Origin: Acidimicrobiia bacterium
GTDB taxonomy: Bacteria > Actinomycetota > Acidimicrobiia > Spongiisociales > ZC4RG35
Assembly: GCA_009837815.1 (NCBI GenBank)
Contig: VXSV01000007.1
Span: forward strand, 1-35,626
Length of the DNA stretch: 35,626 nucleotides
Direction: 5' to 3'
Below are positions 18,458-26,249 of this stretch, one piece after another (the first letter of the stretch is position 1; every line of letters starts with the position of its first letter). The position numbers and the translations under genes were made by a program. The notes below the pieces were generated by a model. It had not been told where the DNA came from, made no database searches, and saw nothing but the letters and a program-made list of their open reading frames with translations.

Positions 18458-19351
18458 TCAGGGGGACAGCAGTCCCAAAAGCAACGCCGCGAATGAGTGC
18501 AGACGGTTTTCGGCCTGGTGGAACACAACCGAACGTGCAGATTCCAACACTTCGGCGGTAACCTCCTCGCCCCGGTGGGCGGGGAGACAGTGCATGAACA
18601 CCGCATCGGGATGGGCCTTCTCCATCAAAGCCGTGTCCACGGTGAACCCAGCGAATGCCGACAGGCGTCGGGCGGCTTCGTCCTCTTGTCCCATGGAGGT
18701 CCATACATCGGTGTACACGGCGTGGGCCCCCTCCACCGCCGGCGCCGGATGATCGAAAATGGAGACCCTTCCCCACTCCCTCGCCCTGGACACCACCCTT
18801 GGGTCGGGCCGATAGCCGGGCGGGCACCCAACCCGCACCTCCATCCCCGCCATGGTCCCGGCCAGCATCAGTGAATGGCACACGTTGTTGCCGTCCCCCA
18901 CATAGGCGAGCGACGAGCCTGCCGGTGTCCGCCGCTCGGCGATGGTGACCATGTCGGCCACTGCCTGGCAGGGATGTTCCCAGTCCGACAGCAGGTTCAC
19001 AACCGGGGCTTCCATGTGCGCGTCCAGTTCCTCCAGGAGGGAATGCTCGAAAACGCGCATGCCCAGTACGTCCAGATAGCCGTCCAGAACCCTGGCCACG
19101 TCGGCAGGCTCTTCCCGAGTTCCCACCCCGGAGGTTTGCTGGTTTATAGGGATAGGATGGGCCCCCAGCAGGGCTGCGGCAGCGGTTGACGACACCCAGG
19201 TCCGCAGCGAGGGCTTCTCGAAGAACAGCCCCACAGATTTGCCTGCCAGCACACCCCGGTAACGGTCCGGATCCCGTTTGAGTGCAATGCTCGACTCCAC
19301 AAGGCGCCCCAGGCCATCAGGACCCACGTCGGCGATCGACAGAAAACTCAC
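18458..19351 (-). CDS. argF: Ornithine carbamoyltransferase family
   Basis: 297 aa; FFEKPSLRTW, LLSDWEHPCQAVADM, YVGDGNNVCHSL, DVWTSMGQE, HCLPAHRGEEVT; 4-nt overlap with the pheT stop. Confidence 0.88.
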   Translation of the reverse strand: MSFLSIADVGPDGLGRLVESSIALKRDPDRYRGVLAGKSVGLFFEKPSLRTWVSSTAAAALLGAHPIPINQQTSGVGTREEPADVARVLDGYLDVLGMRVFEHSLLEELDAHMEAPVVNLLSDWEHPCQAVADMVTIAERRTPAGSSLAYVGDGNNVCHSLMLAGTMAGMEVRVGCPPGYRPDPRVVSRAREWGRVSIFDHPAPAVEGAHAVYTDVWTSMGQEDEAARRLSAFAGFTVDTALMEKAHPDAVFMHCLPAHRGEEVTAEVLESARSVVFHQAENRLHSFAALLLGLLSP

Positions 19352-21753
19352 AAATCTCCTCGTAGCTCAGCTCCCAGCGCCCGAGCCGCCTCGGCCATGG
19401 AACGCAGGGCCTCACCGGTCTCTTCGCTGGAGAGTGTGCGGTCCGGCGCCCTCAGGGTGTAGTTGATGGCAAGGCTTTTCCGTCCCCGGCCCAGGGGGTC
19501 TCCCCGGAATTCGTCAAACACCCGAGCGGACTCCAACACCTCACCGGCCGCCTCGCCGGTGGCCGAGAGCAGATCGTCGGCCGCCAGGCCCTCGGGGGCT
19601 TCGAAAGCCATGTCGAAAGTGTAGGGAGGAAAGACGCTGGGCGCCCGGAACTGCCAGTGCCTCCGGTCGGACACCAGTGGAGCGAGGTCGAGCTCCATGG
19701 CAATCACCCGCCCCGAGAGCTCCGCCCTCCGCACCACCGCGGGGTGGACCTCCCCCATGATCCCCACCTGTTCTCCATCCAGGAGCAGCCGGGCGGCGCG
19801 GGCCGGATGCCACCCGGCCGTCTCCACCGGTTCGAGCCGCCAATCCTCGAAGTCCAGTTGGTGGGAGAGAGCCCGCCATACCGCGGAGACCGTGTAGAAG
19901 TCCACAGGGCGGCGCGTAACCCCAAGGCCCGATCCTCCCAGACGCCCGGTGGCCAGGAGCCCCACCCGCTCCGGCTGGTCCGGGACTTTGGGCAGGACCT
20001 GATGGGGACGGTCCAGGAACACCCGCCCCATCTCGAAGATGGCCACCTCGTCCAGTCCATGGGAGTGGTTGTAACGGGCCACCCGCAGGAGGCCGGGCAG
20101 CAGAGTGGTGCGCAGGATGGACTCTTCTTCTCGCAAGGGATTCTTCAGATGGATTACCCGTGCGCGCTCATCCTGATCGTCCCATCCCCATGCATCGATC
20201 TCGGAAGCCCGCATGAAGCTCAACGACACCGACTCGGAGAAGCCGAGGCCGCAGAGGGCCTGGCGTAATGTCCGGGTGCGCCGTTGGGAATCCGAGCGTC
20301 CCCCACCGGGGCCCCGCGGCACCCTCTCGGGAAAGTTGTTGTATCCCCAAAGCCTGGCCAGCTCCTCCACCAGATCTGCAGGCCTGGTCAGGTCGGGTCG
20401 GAAGGTGGGAACCTCGACCCTGATGGGATCGTCGCCCTCCACTTCCAGATGCAGCCGGGAAAGAAGGTCGGTGACCCGGGTAGTGTCGAAACCCGGACCG
20501 AGGATCCGCTCTGCCTCCCGCAGTTCGAAGTCGATCGTCACCGGCCGCAACCGGTCTGATCGGGCGACCACGTCGGTCATCTCGGCAAGCGCCTGGCCGC
20601 CGGCCAGCCTGTGAACCAATTGAGCGGCCCGGGTGGCAGCCGCCGGCGCAAGGGCGGGGTCTACACCCCGTTCGAAACGGGCCGACGCCTCGGTGCGGAG
20701 CCCATGGCGCTTCGACATGTGCAACACGGTGGGAGGGTCCCAGGAAGCGGCTTCGATGAGCACTTCGGTTGTCTTCTCGGTCACCTCCGAGGCGCCCCCG
20801 CCCATGGTGCCCGCCAGCGCCGAGGCCCGCTCGCGGTCGGCCACCACCAGGTCGGAGGGAGTCAAATCCCTCGCCACGCCGTCGAGGGTGGTGAGCCTCT
20901 CGCCGGGATATGCCCTCCTCACCACTATTCGGTGTCCACCCAACTCCTCCAGGTCGAAGGCGTGGATGGGCTGGCCCAACTCCAAGAGCACGTAGTTGGT
21001 GATGTCCACCACGTTCGAGATGGGGCGCTGTCCCGACGCTCGGAGACGGGTCCGCATCCAGAACGGGGATGGGGACACCCGGCATCCTCGGACCTCTCGC
21101 GACACAAAGCGATAGCACCCGGTGGGGTCCTCGATGGTGATGCCGATCCTGGAGCGGCCATCCACCTGGGGGAAGACCGGCTCGGGAAGCCGGTAGTCGA
21201 TCCGGTGGTAGGCGGCCAGTTCCCTCGCCACCCCCACATAGGACATCACGTCGGGACGGTTGGGGGTAATGCTCAAATCCAGCACGGTGTCGGTGAGAGA
21301 GCCGAAGCCGGCCAGGTCCTCTCCCAAGGCGACCCCCGCGTCGAACACCAGGATCCCCTCCGCGTCGTCGCCCAACCCGAGTTCTCTCTCCGAACAGATC
21401 ATCCCGTTCGACTCCACCCCCAGTATGGAGCGTCGGCCGATCTCGGTTCCGCCGCTCAGCGTGGCCCCGGGAAGGGCCCAGGCCACCGTGGCGCCCGCCT
21501 CGAAATTCCATGCTCCGCACACCACCGTCTGCGGTTCGTCCCCGGCCGTTACCCGGCAGACCCTGATCCGATCTGCCCGCGGATGGGCTTCGACCTCCAC
21601 GACCCGGGCGGTCACCACCCGTCCGAAGTCGGGAGAAAGGCGCTCGGTCTCCTCGACCTCATGGCCGAGGGACTCCAGGACCTGGGCTGTCTCCTCGGGC
21701 CGCGACGGCGCCAGATCGATGTAGTCGGACAGCCAGTTGAGCGAGACTCTCAT
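19348..21753 (-). CDS. pheT: Phenylalanyl-tRNA synthetase beta subunit
   Basis: 801 aa from MRVSLNWLSDYIDLAPS; tRNA-binding domain, B3/B4, B5 and C-terminal FDX-ACB-like region (RKSLAINYTLRAPDRTLSSEE). Start is internal to the ORF listed as 19348..22440. Confidence 0.95.
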   Translation of the reverse strand: MRVSLNWLSDYIDLAPSRPEETAQVLESLGHEVEETERLSPDFGRVVTARVVEVEAHPRADRIRVCRVTAGDEPQTVVCGAWNFEAGATVAWALPGATLSGGTEIGRRSILGVESNGMICSERELGLGDDAEGILVFDAGVALGEDLAGFGSLTDTVLDLSITPNRPDVMSYVGVARELAAYHRIDYRLPEPVFPQVDGRSRIGITIEDPTGCYRFVSREVRGCRVSPSPFWMRTRLRASGQRPISNVVDITNYVLLELGQPIHAFDLEELGGHRIVVRRAYPGERLTTLDGVARDLTPSDLVVADRERASALAGTMGGGASEVTEKTTEVLIEAASWDPPTVLHMSKRHGLRTEASARFERGVDPALAPAAATRAAQLVHRLAGGQALAEMTDVVARSDRLRPVTIDFELREAERILGPGFDTTRVTDLLSRLHLEVEGDDPIRVEVPTFRPDLTRPADLVEELARLWGYNNFPERVPRGPGGGRSDSQRRTRTLRQALCGLGFSESVSLSFMRASEIDAWGWDDQDERARVIHLKNPLREEESILRTTLLPGLLRVARYNHSHGLDEVAIFEMGRVFLDRPHQVLPKVPDQPERVGLLATGRLGGSGLGVTRRPVDFYTVSAVWRALSHQLDFEDWRLEPVETAGWHPARAARLLLDGEQVGIMGEVHPAVVRRAELSGRVIAMELDLAPLVSDRRHWQFRAPSVFPPYTFDMAFEAPEGLAADDLLSATGEAAGEVLESARVFDEFRGDPLGRGRKSLAINYTLRAPDRTLSSEETGEALRSMAEAARALGAELRGDL

Positions 21754-22787
21754 CGGAACTGGGAGAGCACTCGAAGATCGTTGTCGAAGAAGTGGCGCAG
21801 CGGCGAGACGCCGTGGCGAACCTGGGCGATCCGCTCCACGCCCATGCCGAAGGCGAAGCCGCTCACCCGGGACGGGTCGTACCCAACCCACTCGAAGACG
21901 TTGGGATCGACCATGCCGCAACCCAGGAGTTCGATCCACCCCACCCCTCCGCACACCCGGCATTGTCCACCCCCCACGCAGGAGAAGCAGGAGGCGTGCA
22001 TCTCCGCAGACGGCTCCGTAAAGGGAAAGAAGTTGGGCAGGAGGCGGATACGGCGTTCGGAGCCGAAGAACTCCCGGGCGAAGTAGGCGAGGGTGCCGCG
22101 GAGGTCGGAGAAGGTCAGGTTCTCGTCCACCGCCAGCCCTTCGATCTGGTGAAAGACCGGCGAATGGGTGGCGTCGGGAGTGTCGGCCCGATACACCTTG
22201 CCGGGCACCACCACGTAGACGGGCGGGTCGTTTTTTTCCATGTAACGAGCCTGCATGGGCGAGGTGTGGGTGCGCAGCAGGATCTCGTCGGCGGGATCTC
22301 CCCAGTCGAGATAGAGGGTGTCGGACTCCAGCCGACTGGGATGGGTGGGCGGGGTGTTGAGGGCGTCGAAGTTGTACATTCCCGACTCGGCCTCCGGTCC
22401 ACCCACCACGCGGTAGCCGAGTCCGATGAAAATGTCGCAAACCTCTTCGATGGTGGAGGTGATCAGATGGGTGTATCCCTCCTGGTACTCCAGGGCCGCC
22501 AGGCTCACGTCAACCCGGTCGGAAGCCAGCATGATACGTTCGCTCTTGGTCTCCAGTCGGCGTCTCTGCGTCTTGATCAGCTTGGCGAGAGTCCGCCGCG
22601 CCTCTTGGATCGCCTTCCCGACCGCGGGCCTCTCCTCGGGCGGAAGCCTTCCTATTCCCCTCTGGAACTCGGCCACCATCGAGCGCCTGCCCAGGAGTTC
22701 GACCTCCGCCTGGGACAATTCCTCAAGGGTGGACGTCCCCCCGACCAGGGTGGGAGCGTTTTCGAGCAGAGCGTCGAGACTTTCCAT
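21750..22787 (-). CDS. pheS: Phenylalanyl-tRNA synthetase alpha subunit
   Basis: 345 aa; LLRTHTSPMQARYM, GKVYRADTPDATHSPVFHQIEGLAVDENLTFSDLRGTL, GCGMVDPNVFEWVGYDP, GFAFGMGVERIAQVRHGV. Confidence 0.96.
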   Translation of the reverse strand: MESLDALLENAPTLVGGTSTLEELSQAEVELLGRRSMVAEFQRGIGRLPPEERPAVGKAIQEARRTLAKLIKTQRRRLETKSERIMLASDRVDVSLAALEYQEGYTHLITSTIEEVCDIFIGLGYRVVGGPEAESGMYNFDALNTPPTHPSRLESDTLYLDWGDPADEILLRTHTSPMQARYMEKNDPPVYVVVPGKVYRADTPDATHSPVFHQIEGLAVDENLTFSDLRGTLAYFAREFFGSERRIRLLPNFFPFTEPSAEMHASCFSCVGGGQCRVCGGVGWIELLGCGMVDPNVFEWVGYDPSRVSGFAFGMGVERIAQVRHGVSPLRHFFDNDLRVLSQFR

Positions 22788-22802
22788 GCCAGCTATAGAA
22801 GT

Positions 22803-23549
22803 TTAGGTTCGCGAGGCGCGCAGTTCCGAGAGTCGGTGGCAGACAATGGCTCCGGCCGCCGCGGCGTTGAGGCTCTCCATCCCGCCGGGCATGGGAATCG
22901 AGCACCACAGATCGACCCGGTCGGCGTGCCGGGCCGGTATCCCCCGGGACTCCTCGCCTATGACCAACCACCACTGACGGCTGTGATCGAGGAGAGAGCC
23001 CAGGTCGGCAAGGGGTACCCCGCTCCGGGGGGTGGCGGCCACCAGCATGGCCTCGGAGGGCGGCTGCTCCGCTTCCCCGATGGCCACCCGGAAGTTGCCT
23101 CCGGCGGCGGCGCGGAGCACCTTGGGAGCCCAGGGGTCAACGGTCCCCAAGCCCGTGGCGACATCCCATCCGAAGGCGGCGGCGATCCGTATCAGGGCGC
23201 CGGCGTTTCCCGGGTCGGAGACCATGAGCCACAGCGTGTCCCTGCCTTGGGGCCGGTTCCGGGGAATGGACAGCACCGCCACCGGACCCCGAGGGTTCCT
23301 GGTGTCGGCGATGCGGGCCAAGGCCTGGCTGCTGACCCTGCTCAGGGGCACCCCGTGGTCCTGACAGAGTCGCTGAGTGGCCGCGTCTTCGGGGAGCGCC
23401 AGCACCTCCAGCACCTCGGCGTCGGCGGCCAGAGCCTCCGACAGGAGATGAGGTCCCTCGAGCAGGGTGCGTCCCGCAGTTTTGCGATGACGCGCCCGCT
23501 GCAGCCGGGCCAGGTCGGCGATCCGGCGGTTGCGCCGGGAGAGAATCAG
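22803..23549 (-). CDS. TrmH/SpoU-family RNA methyltransferase
   Basis: SPOUT motifs WLMVSDPGNAGALIRIAAAFG, WWLVIGEESRGIP, IPMPGGMESLNAAAAGAIVCHRL. Start uncertain; a CTG at 23549 overlaps the rplT stop as CTGA. Confidence 0.85.
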   Translation of the reverse strand: MILSRRNRRIADLARLQRARHRKTAGRTLLEGPHLLSEALAADAEVLEVLALPEDAATQRLCQDHGVPLSRVSSQALARIADTRNPRGPVAVLSIPRNRPQGRDTLWLMVSDPGNAGALIRIAAAFGWDVATGLGTVDPWAPKVLRAAAGGNFRVAIGEAEQPPSEAMLVAATPRSGVPLADLGSLLDHSRQWWLVIGEESRGIPARHADRVDLWCSIPMPGGMESLNAAAAGAIVCHRLSELRASRT

Positions 23550-23896
23550 CCCTCTTGGGCTATCTTCACCAATTGTGAGAAGGCTTCGGGATCGTTGACA
23601 GCCAGATCGGCCAGCATCTTGCGGTTTATCTCCACGCCCGCCGAGTTGAGACCCGCGACGAACCGGGAGTAGCTCATCCCGTTCTGACGGGCGGCGGCGT
23701 TGATCCGGGTGATCCACAGCCTGCGAAAGTCGCCCTTCCGGGCGCGGCGATGGCTGTAGGAGTCGGCCATGGCGTGCATAACCTGCTCGTTGGCGGCTCG
23801 GAACGTGCGGCTCTTGGCGCCCCGGTAGCCCTTGGCCCGGGCCATCACCTTGCGGCGGGCGCGGCGGGCGGAAGGGGCGTTTCTTGCTCTAACCAT
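23546..23896 (-). CDS. rplT: 50S ribosomal protein L20
   Basis: RVMARAKGYRGAKSRTFRAANEQVMHAMADSYSHRRARKGDFRRLWITRINAAARQNGMSYSRFVAGL. Confidence 0.98.
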   Translation of the reverse strand: MVRARNAPSARRARRKVMARAKGYRGAKSRTFRAANEQVMHAMADSYSHRRARKGDFRRLWITRINAAARQNGMSYSRFVAGLNSAGVEINRKMLADLAVNDPEAFSQLVKIAQEG

Positions 23897-23908
23897 GATC
23901 CGCTCTCC

Positions 23909-24103
23909 CTAGGTTTTGATCATGCGACGAACGGTCCGGTCGTCGCCCGGCGACAAGCTATCGGTACCGTCAAGTCGGCGGAACCGGTTCTTGCCCTTGG
24001 CCAGTCGGTAATGGCCCCTGCCGGCCTTGCGTCGCATCAGCTTCCCGGAACCGGTAGTTTTTATTCTTTTGGTGAGGCCGCGATGGCTCTTCTGCTTCGG
24101 CAT
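23909..24103 (-). CDS. rpmI: 50S ribosomal protein L35
   Basis: MPKQKSHRGLTKRIKTTGSGKLMRRKAGRGHYRLAK, adjacent to rplT. Confidence 0.96.
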   Translation of the reverse strand: MPKQKSHRGLTKRIKTTGSGKLMRRKAGRGHYRLAKGKNRFRRLDGTDSLSPGDDRTVRRMIKT

Positions 24104-24140
24104 GGGTCCTCCTGGATCGGAATCCTTACACAGAAGGTGT

Positions 24141-24662
24141 CTATCTCTTCTGTTTCTGTCCGCCCGAGCCGTGATTGGCCGGCGCCAGCATCATGGTCAT
24201 ATTGCGGCCCTCCATCTTGGGCGCCTGTTCCATTACTCCTTCCTGGCTGACGGCATCGGCCAGCCTGGTGAGAAGCTTCTTGCCGTACTCGGGTCTTTCC
24301 CTCTCCCGACCACGAAAACGAACGGTCAACTTCACCTTGTCTCCACCGGAGAGAAACGAAATGACTTTGCGGGTCTGCATGTCGAAGTCGTGGTTTTCAA
24401 TTCGGGGCCGAAGCCGCAACTCCTTGATGACCGTCCGTGACTGGCTCTTGCGAGCGGCTCTCTCCTTGATGGAACGCTCGTATTTGAATCGTCCGTAGTC
24501 CATGAGCCGACAGACGGGGGGATCGGCCATCGGCGCTACCTCCACCAGGTCCAGGTCAAGCTGCTCTGCCAGCCACATCGCCTCCTCGAGTTTCTTGACG
24601 CCGATCTGCGCTCCGTCCGGCGCCACCAAACGCACTTCGGCGGCCCTGATTGTGTCATTCAC
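24141..24662 (-). CDS. infC: Translation initiation factor IF-3
   Basis: 173 aa; RLMDYGRFKYERSIKERAARKSQ, KELRLRPRIENHDFDMQTRKVISFLSGGDKVKLTVRFRGRE. Confidence 0.97.
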   Translation of the reverse strand: MNDTIRAAEVRLVAPDGAQIGVKKLEEAMWLAEQLDLDLVEVAPMADPPVCRLMDYGRFKYERSIKERAARKSQSRTVIKELRLRPRIENHDFDMQTRKVISFLSGGDKVKLTVRFRGRERERPEYGKKLLTRLADAVSQEGVMEQAPKMEGRNMTMMLAPANHGSGGQKQKR

Positions 24663-24811
24663 TCGAAGTTCTGCGATGGTTGTCCTCCTGTTTCCTCAAG
24701 ACGGCGACAAAGAAAAAGAACTAATCCGCTCCCGAAGAACCGCGGCGCACCCGAGGAGTGGCCGGGTGGGAAGCAAATCGGCTTCCTCTTCGTCTATGCA
24801 ACTACGACGGG

Positions 24812-24840
24812 ATTATAACCCTACCCGGCCGGCCCCCCAA
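24812..24840 (-). promoter_or_regulatory. Candidate infC-operon promoter TTGGGG-N17-TATAAT
   Basis: Minus strand: -35 complement of 24835-24840, -10 complement of 24812-24817; implies a leader of roughly 140 nt before infC. Confidence 0.5.
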
Positions 24841-24849
24841 GCCGGCAAC

Positions 24850-25572
24850 TCAGATTCGAGTTATCTCAGATCTGAGGGCGTTCACAACCGCCCGCGCGGC
24901 CTGGGCGCCGGCATTGGCGCCGGGCCGACTGCGGGCCACGGCCTGTTCCCAATCGGAGACCGCCAGCACCGCGTTGCCCACCGGCACCCCCGTCTGCACC
25001 TGCAGTTGGATAAGACCCTGGACTGCTCCGTCCACCACCGAATTGAAATGATGGGTCTCTCCCCTGACAACCACACCGGTAGCCACGACCGCCTGGCAGC
25101 CTGCCTGGATCAGTCGGCCGGCGCCCCACGGGAGTTCCCACGCTCCGGCCACCTCCAGTTCAAGGATATTCTCCGCCAGAATCCCCAACTCCTCCAGGGT
25201 CTCGCGGGCTCCCTGTCCCAACTGCTCGGACACCGGAGCGCCCTCGACCTTGTCGAAGCGGGCCATTACCAACCCCACAGTGGGCTCTCTCCGGGCCCAG
25301 GGCAGCATGATGAGCCATCCGAGGCCGATCAGGGAGGTGATGAACACCCCCGCGCCGGCCGGCAGGAAGAGCAGAAAAAGGCTCCACTCCAGATCGTCCC
25401 TGAAATAGAGCAATCCCCCCAGCCCCACCGCCGAGACCCCCAGCCAGACGGTAGTTATAGAGATGGCCACCCGACGGTAGAGCTCGAAGTTCGCAGACCT
25501 CCGATACTCAAAGTTCGCCAGCCGCTGATAGAAGGAGGGACTTGCAGGAAACACCCGCGGAAATTTTAGCAA
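24850..25572 (-). CDS. ribH: 6,7-dimethyl-8-ribityllumazine synthase-like protein with N-terminal hydrophobic domain (start uncertain)
   Basis: C-terminal ~145 aa matches lumazine synthase: TVGLVMARFDK, LEVAGAWELPWGAGRLI, VVATGVVVRGETHHFNSVVDGAVQGLIQLQVQTGVPVGNAVLAVSDWEQAVAR; N-terminal ~90 aa contains about two to three hydrophobic helices. Alternative start ATG at 25308. Confidence 0.75.
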   Translation of the reverse strand: MLKFPRVFPASPSFYQRLANFEYRRSANFELYRRVAISITTVWLGVSAVGLGGLLYFRDDLEWSLFLLFLPAGAGVFITSLIGLGWLIMLPWARREPTVGLVMARFDKVEGAPVSEQLGQGARETLEELGILAENILELEVAGAWELPWGAGRLIQAGCQAVVATGVVVRGETHHFNSVVDGAVQGLIQLQVQTGVPVGNAVLAVSDWEQAVARSRPGANAGAQAARAVVNALRSEITRI

Positions 25573-25595
25573 AGGGCGGCCGGTGGCCCCGGCGG

Positions 25596-26174
25596 TCAGC
25601 GTCTGCGCGGCAATCGGCCCAGCATGTGGAACTCGGGGTTGGCGGCCATGTGGCCCAGGTGCGCCAGCCGGTTGGACATGGCGAAGAAAGCGGTGATCGC
25701 CCCGATCTCCCAGATCTCGTCATCGGTGAACCCCTCCCGGTAGAGAGGCTGGTAATCGGCCTCCTCTATCTCTTCGGGAGTGCGGGCCAGTTTCACCGCG
25801 AACCGAAGCATTGCGAGTTGACGCTCCGAGACAGGTGCGGTCCTCCAGTTGGCGGCGATCTGGTCGGAAAGGAGCGGATCACCCGACCGGATGCGCAGGA
25901 TCGCCCCGTGGGCCACGACGCAGTAGGGACACTGATTGGCTGCGCTGGTGGCGACCACGATCATCTCCCGCTCAACCTTGGACAAGCCATCGTCCTTGTC
26001 CATGAGGGCGTCGTGGTAGGCGAAGAACGCCCTGGCCTCATCGGGCCGGCCGCCCAACGCCGTCATCACATTGGGGGTGAAGCCCAGCTTGGAGCGGACG
26101 AATTCCGCCCGCTTGCGAAGGTCATCGGGCAGATCGGAAACGGCGGTCATCGGAAACCGGGGAGACTCCGGCAC
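25596..26174 (-). CDS. AhpD-like/carboxymuconolactone decarboxylase-family peroxidase-related protein
   Basis: 192 aa; VEREMIVVATSAANQCPYCVVAHGAILR with CxxC, FAVKLARTPEEIEEADYQPLYREGFTDDEIWEI. Confidence 0.87.
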   Translation of the reverse strand: MPESPRFPMTAVSDLPDDLRKRAEFVRSKLGFTPNVMTALGGRPDEARAFFAYHDALMDKDDGLSKVEREMIVVATSAANQCPYCVVAHGAILRIRSGDPLLSDQIAANWRTAPVSERQLAMLRFAVKLARTPEEIEEADYQPLYREGFTDDEIWEIGAITAFFAMSNRLAHLGHMAANPEFHMLGRLPRRR

Positions 26175-26249
26175 AGTGCATCTCTCTTTGTCGCCTAACC
26201 CTGACCTCCGCTATTCTACGCTCCCGTAAGCAACCCTAGGATTGGCCAG

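Noticed and set aside
20611-22086. 491-aa plus-strand ORF
   Set aside because: Antisense to pheT/pheS; composition biased to G/H/P/R without domain motifs.
21792-23672. 626-aa plus-strand ORF
   Set aside because: Antisense to pheS and trmH; long only because of high GC at codon positions.
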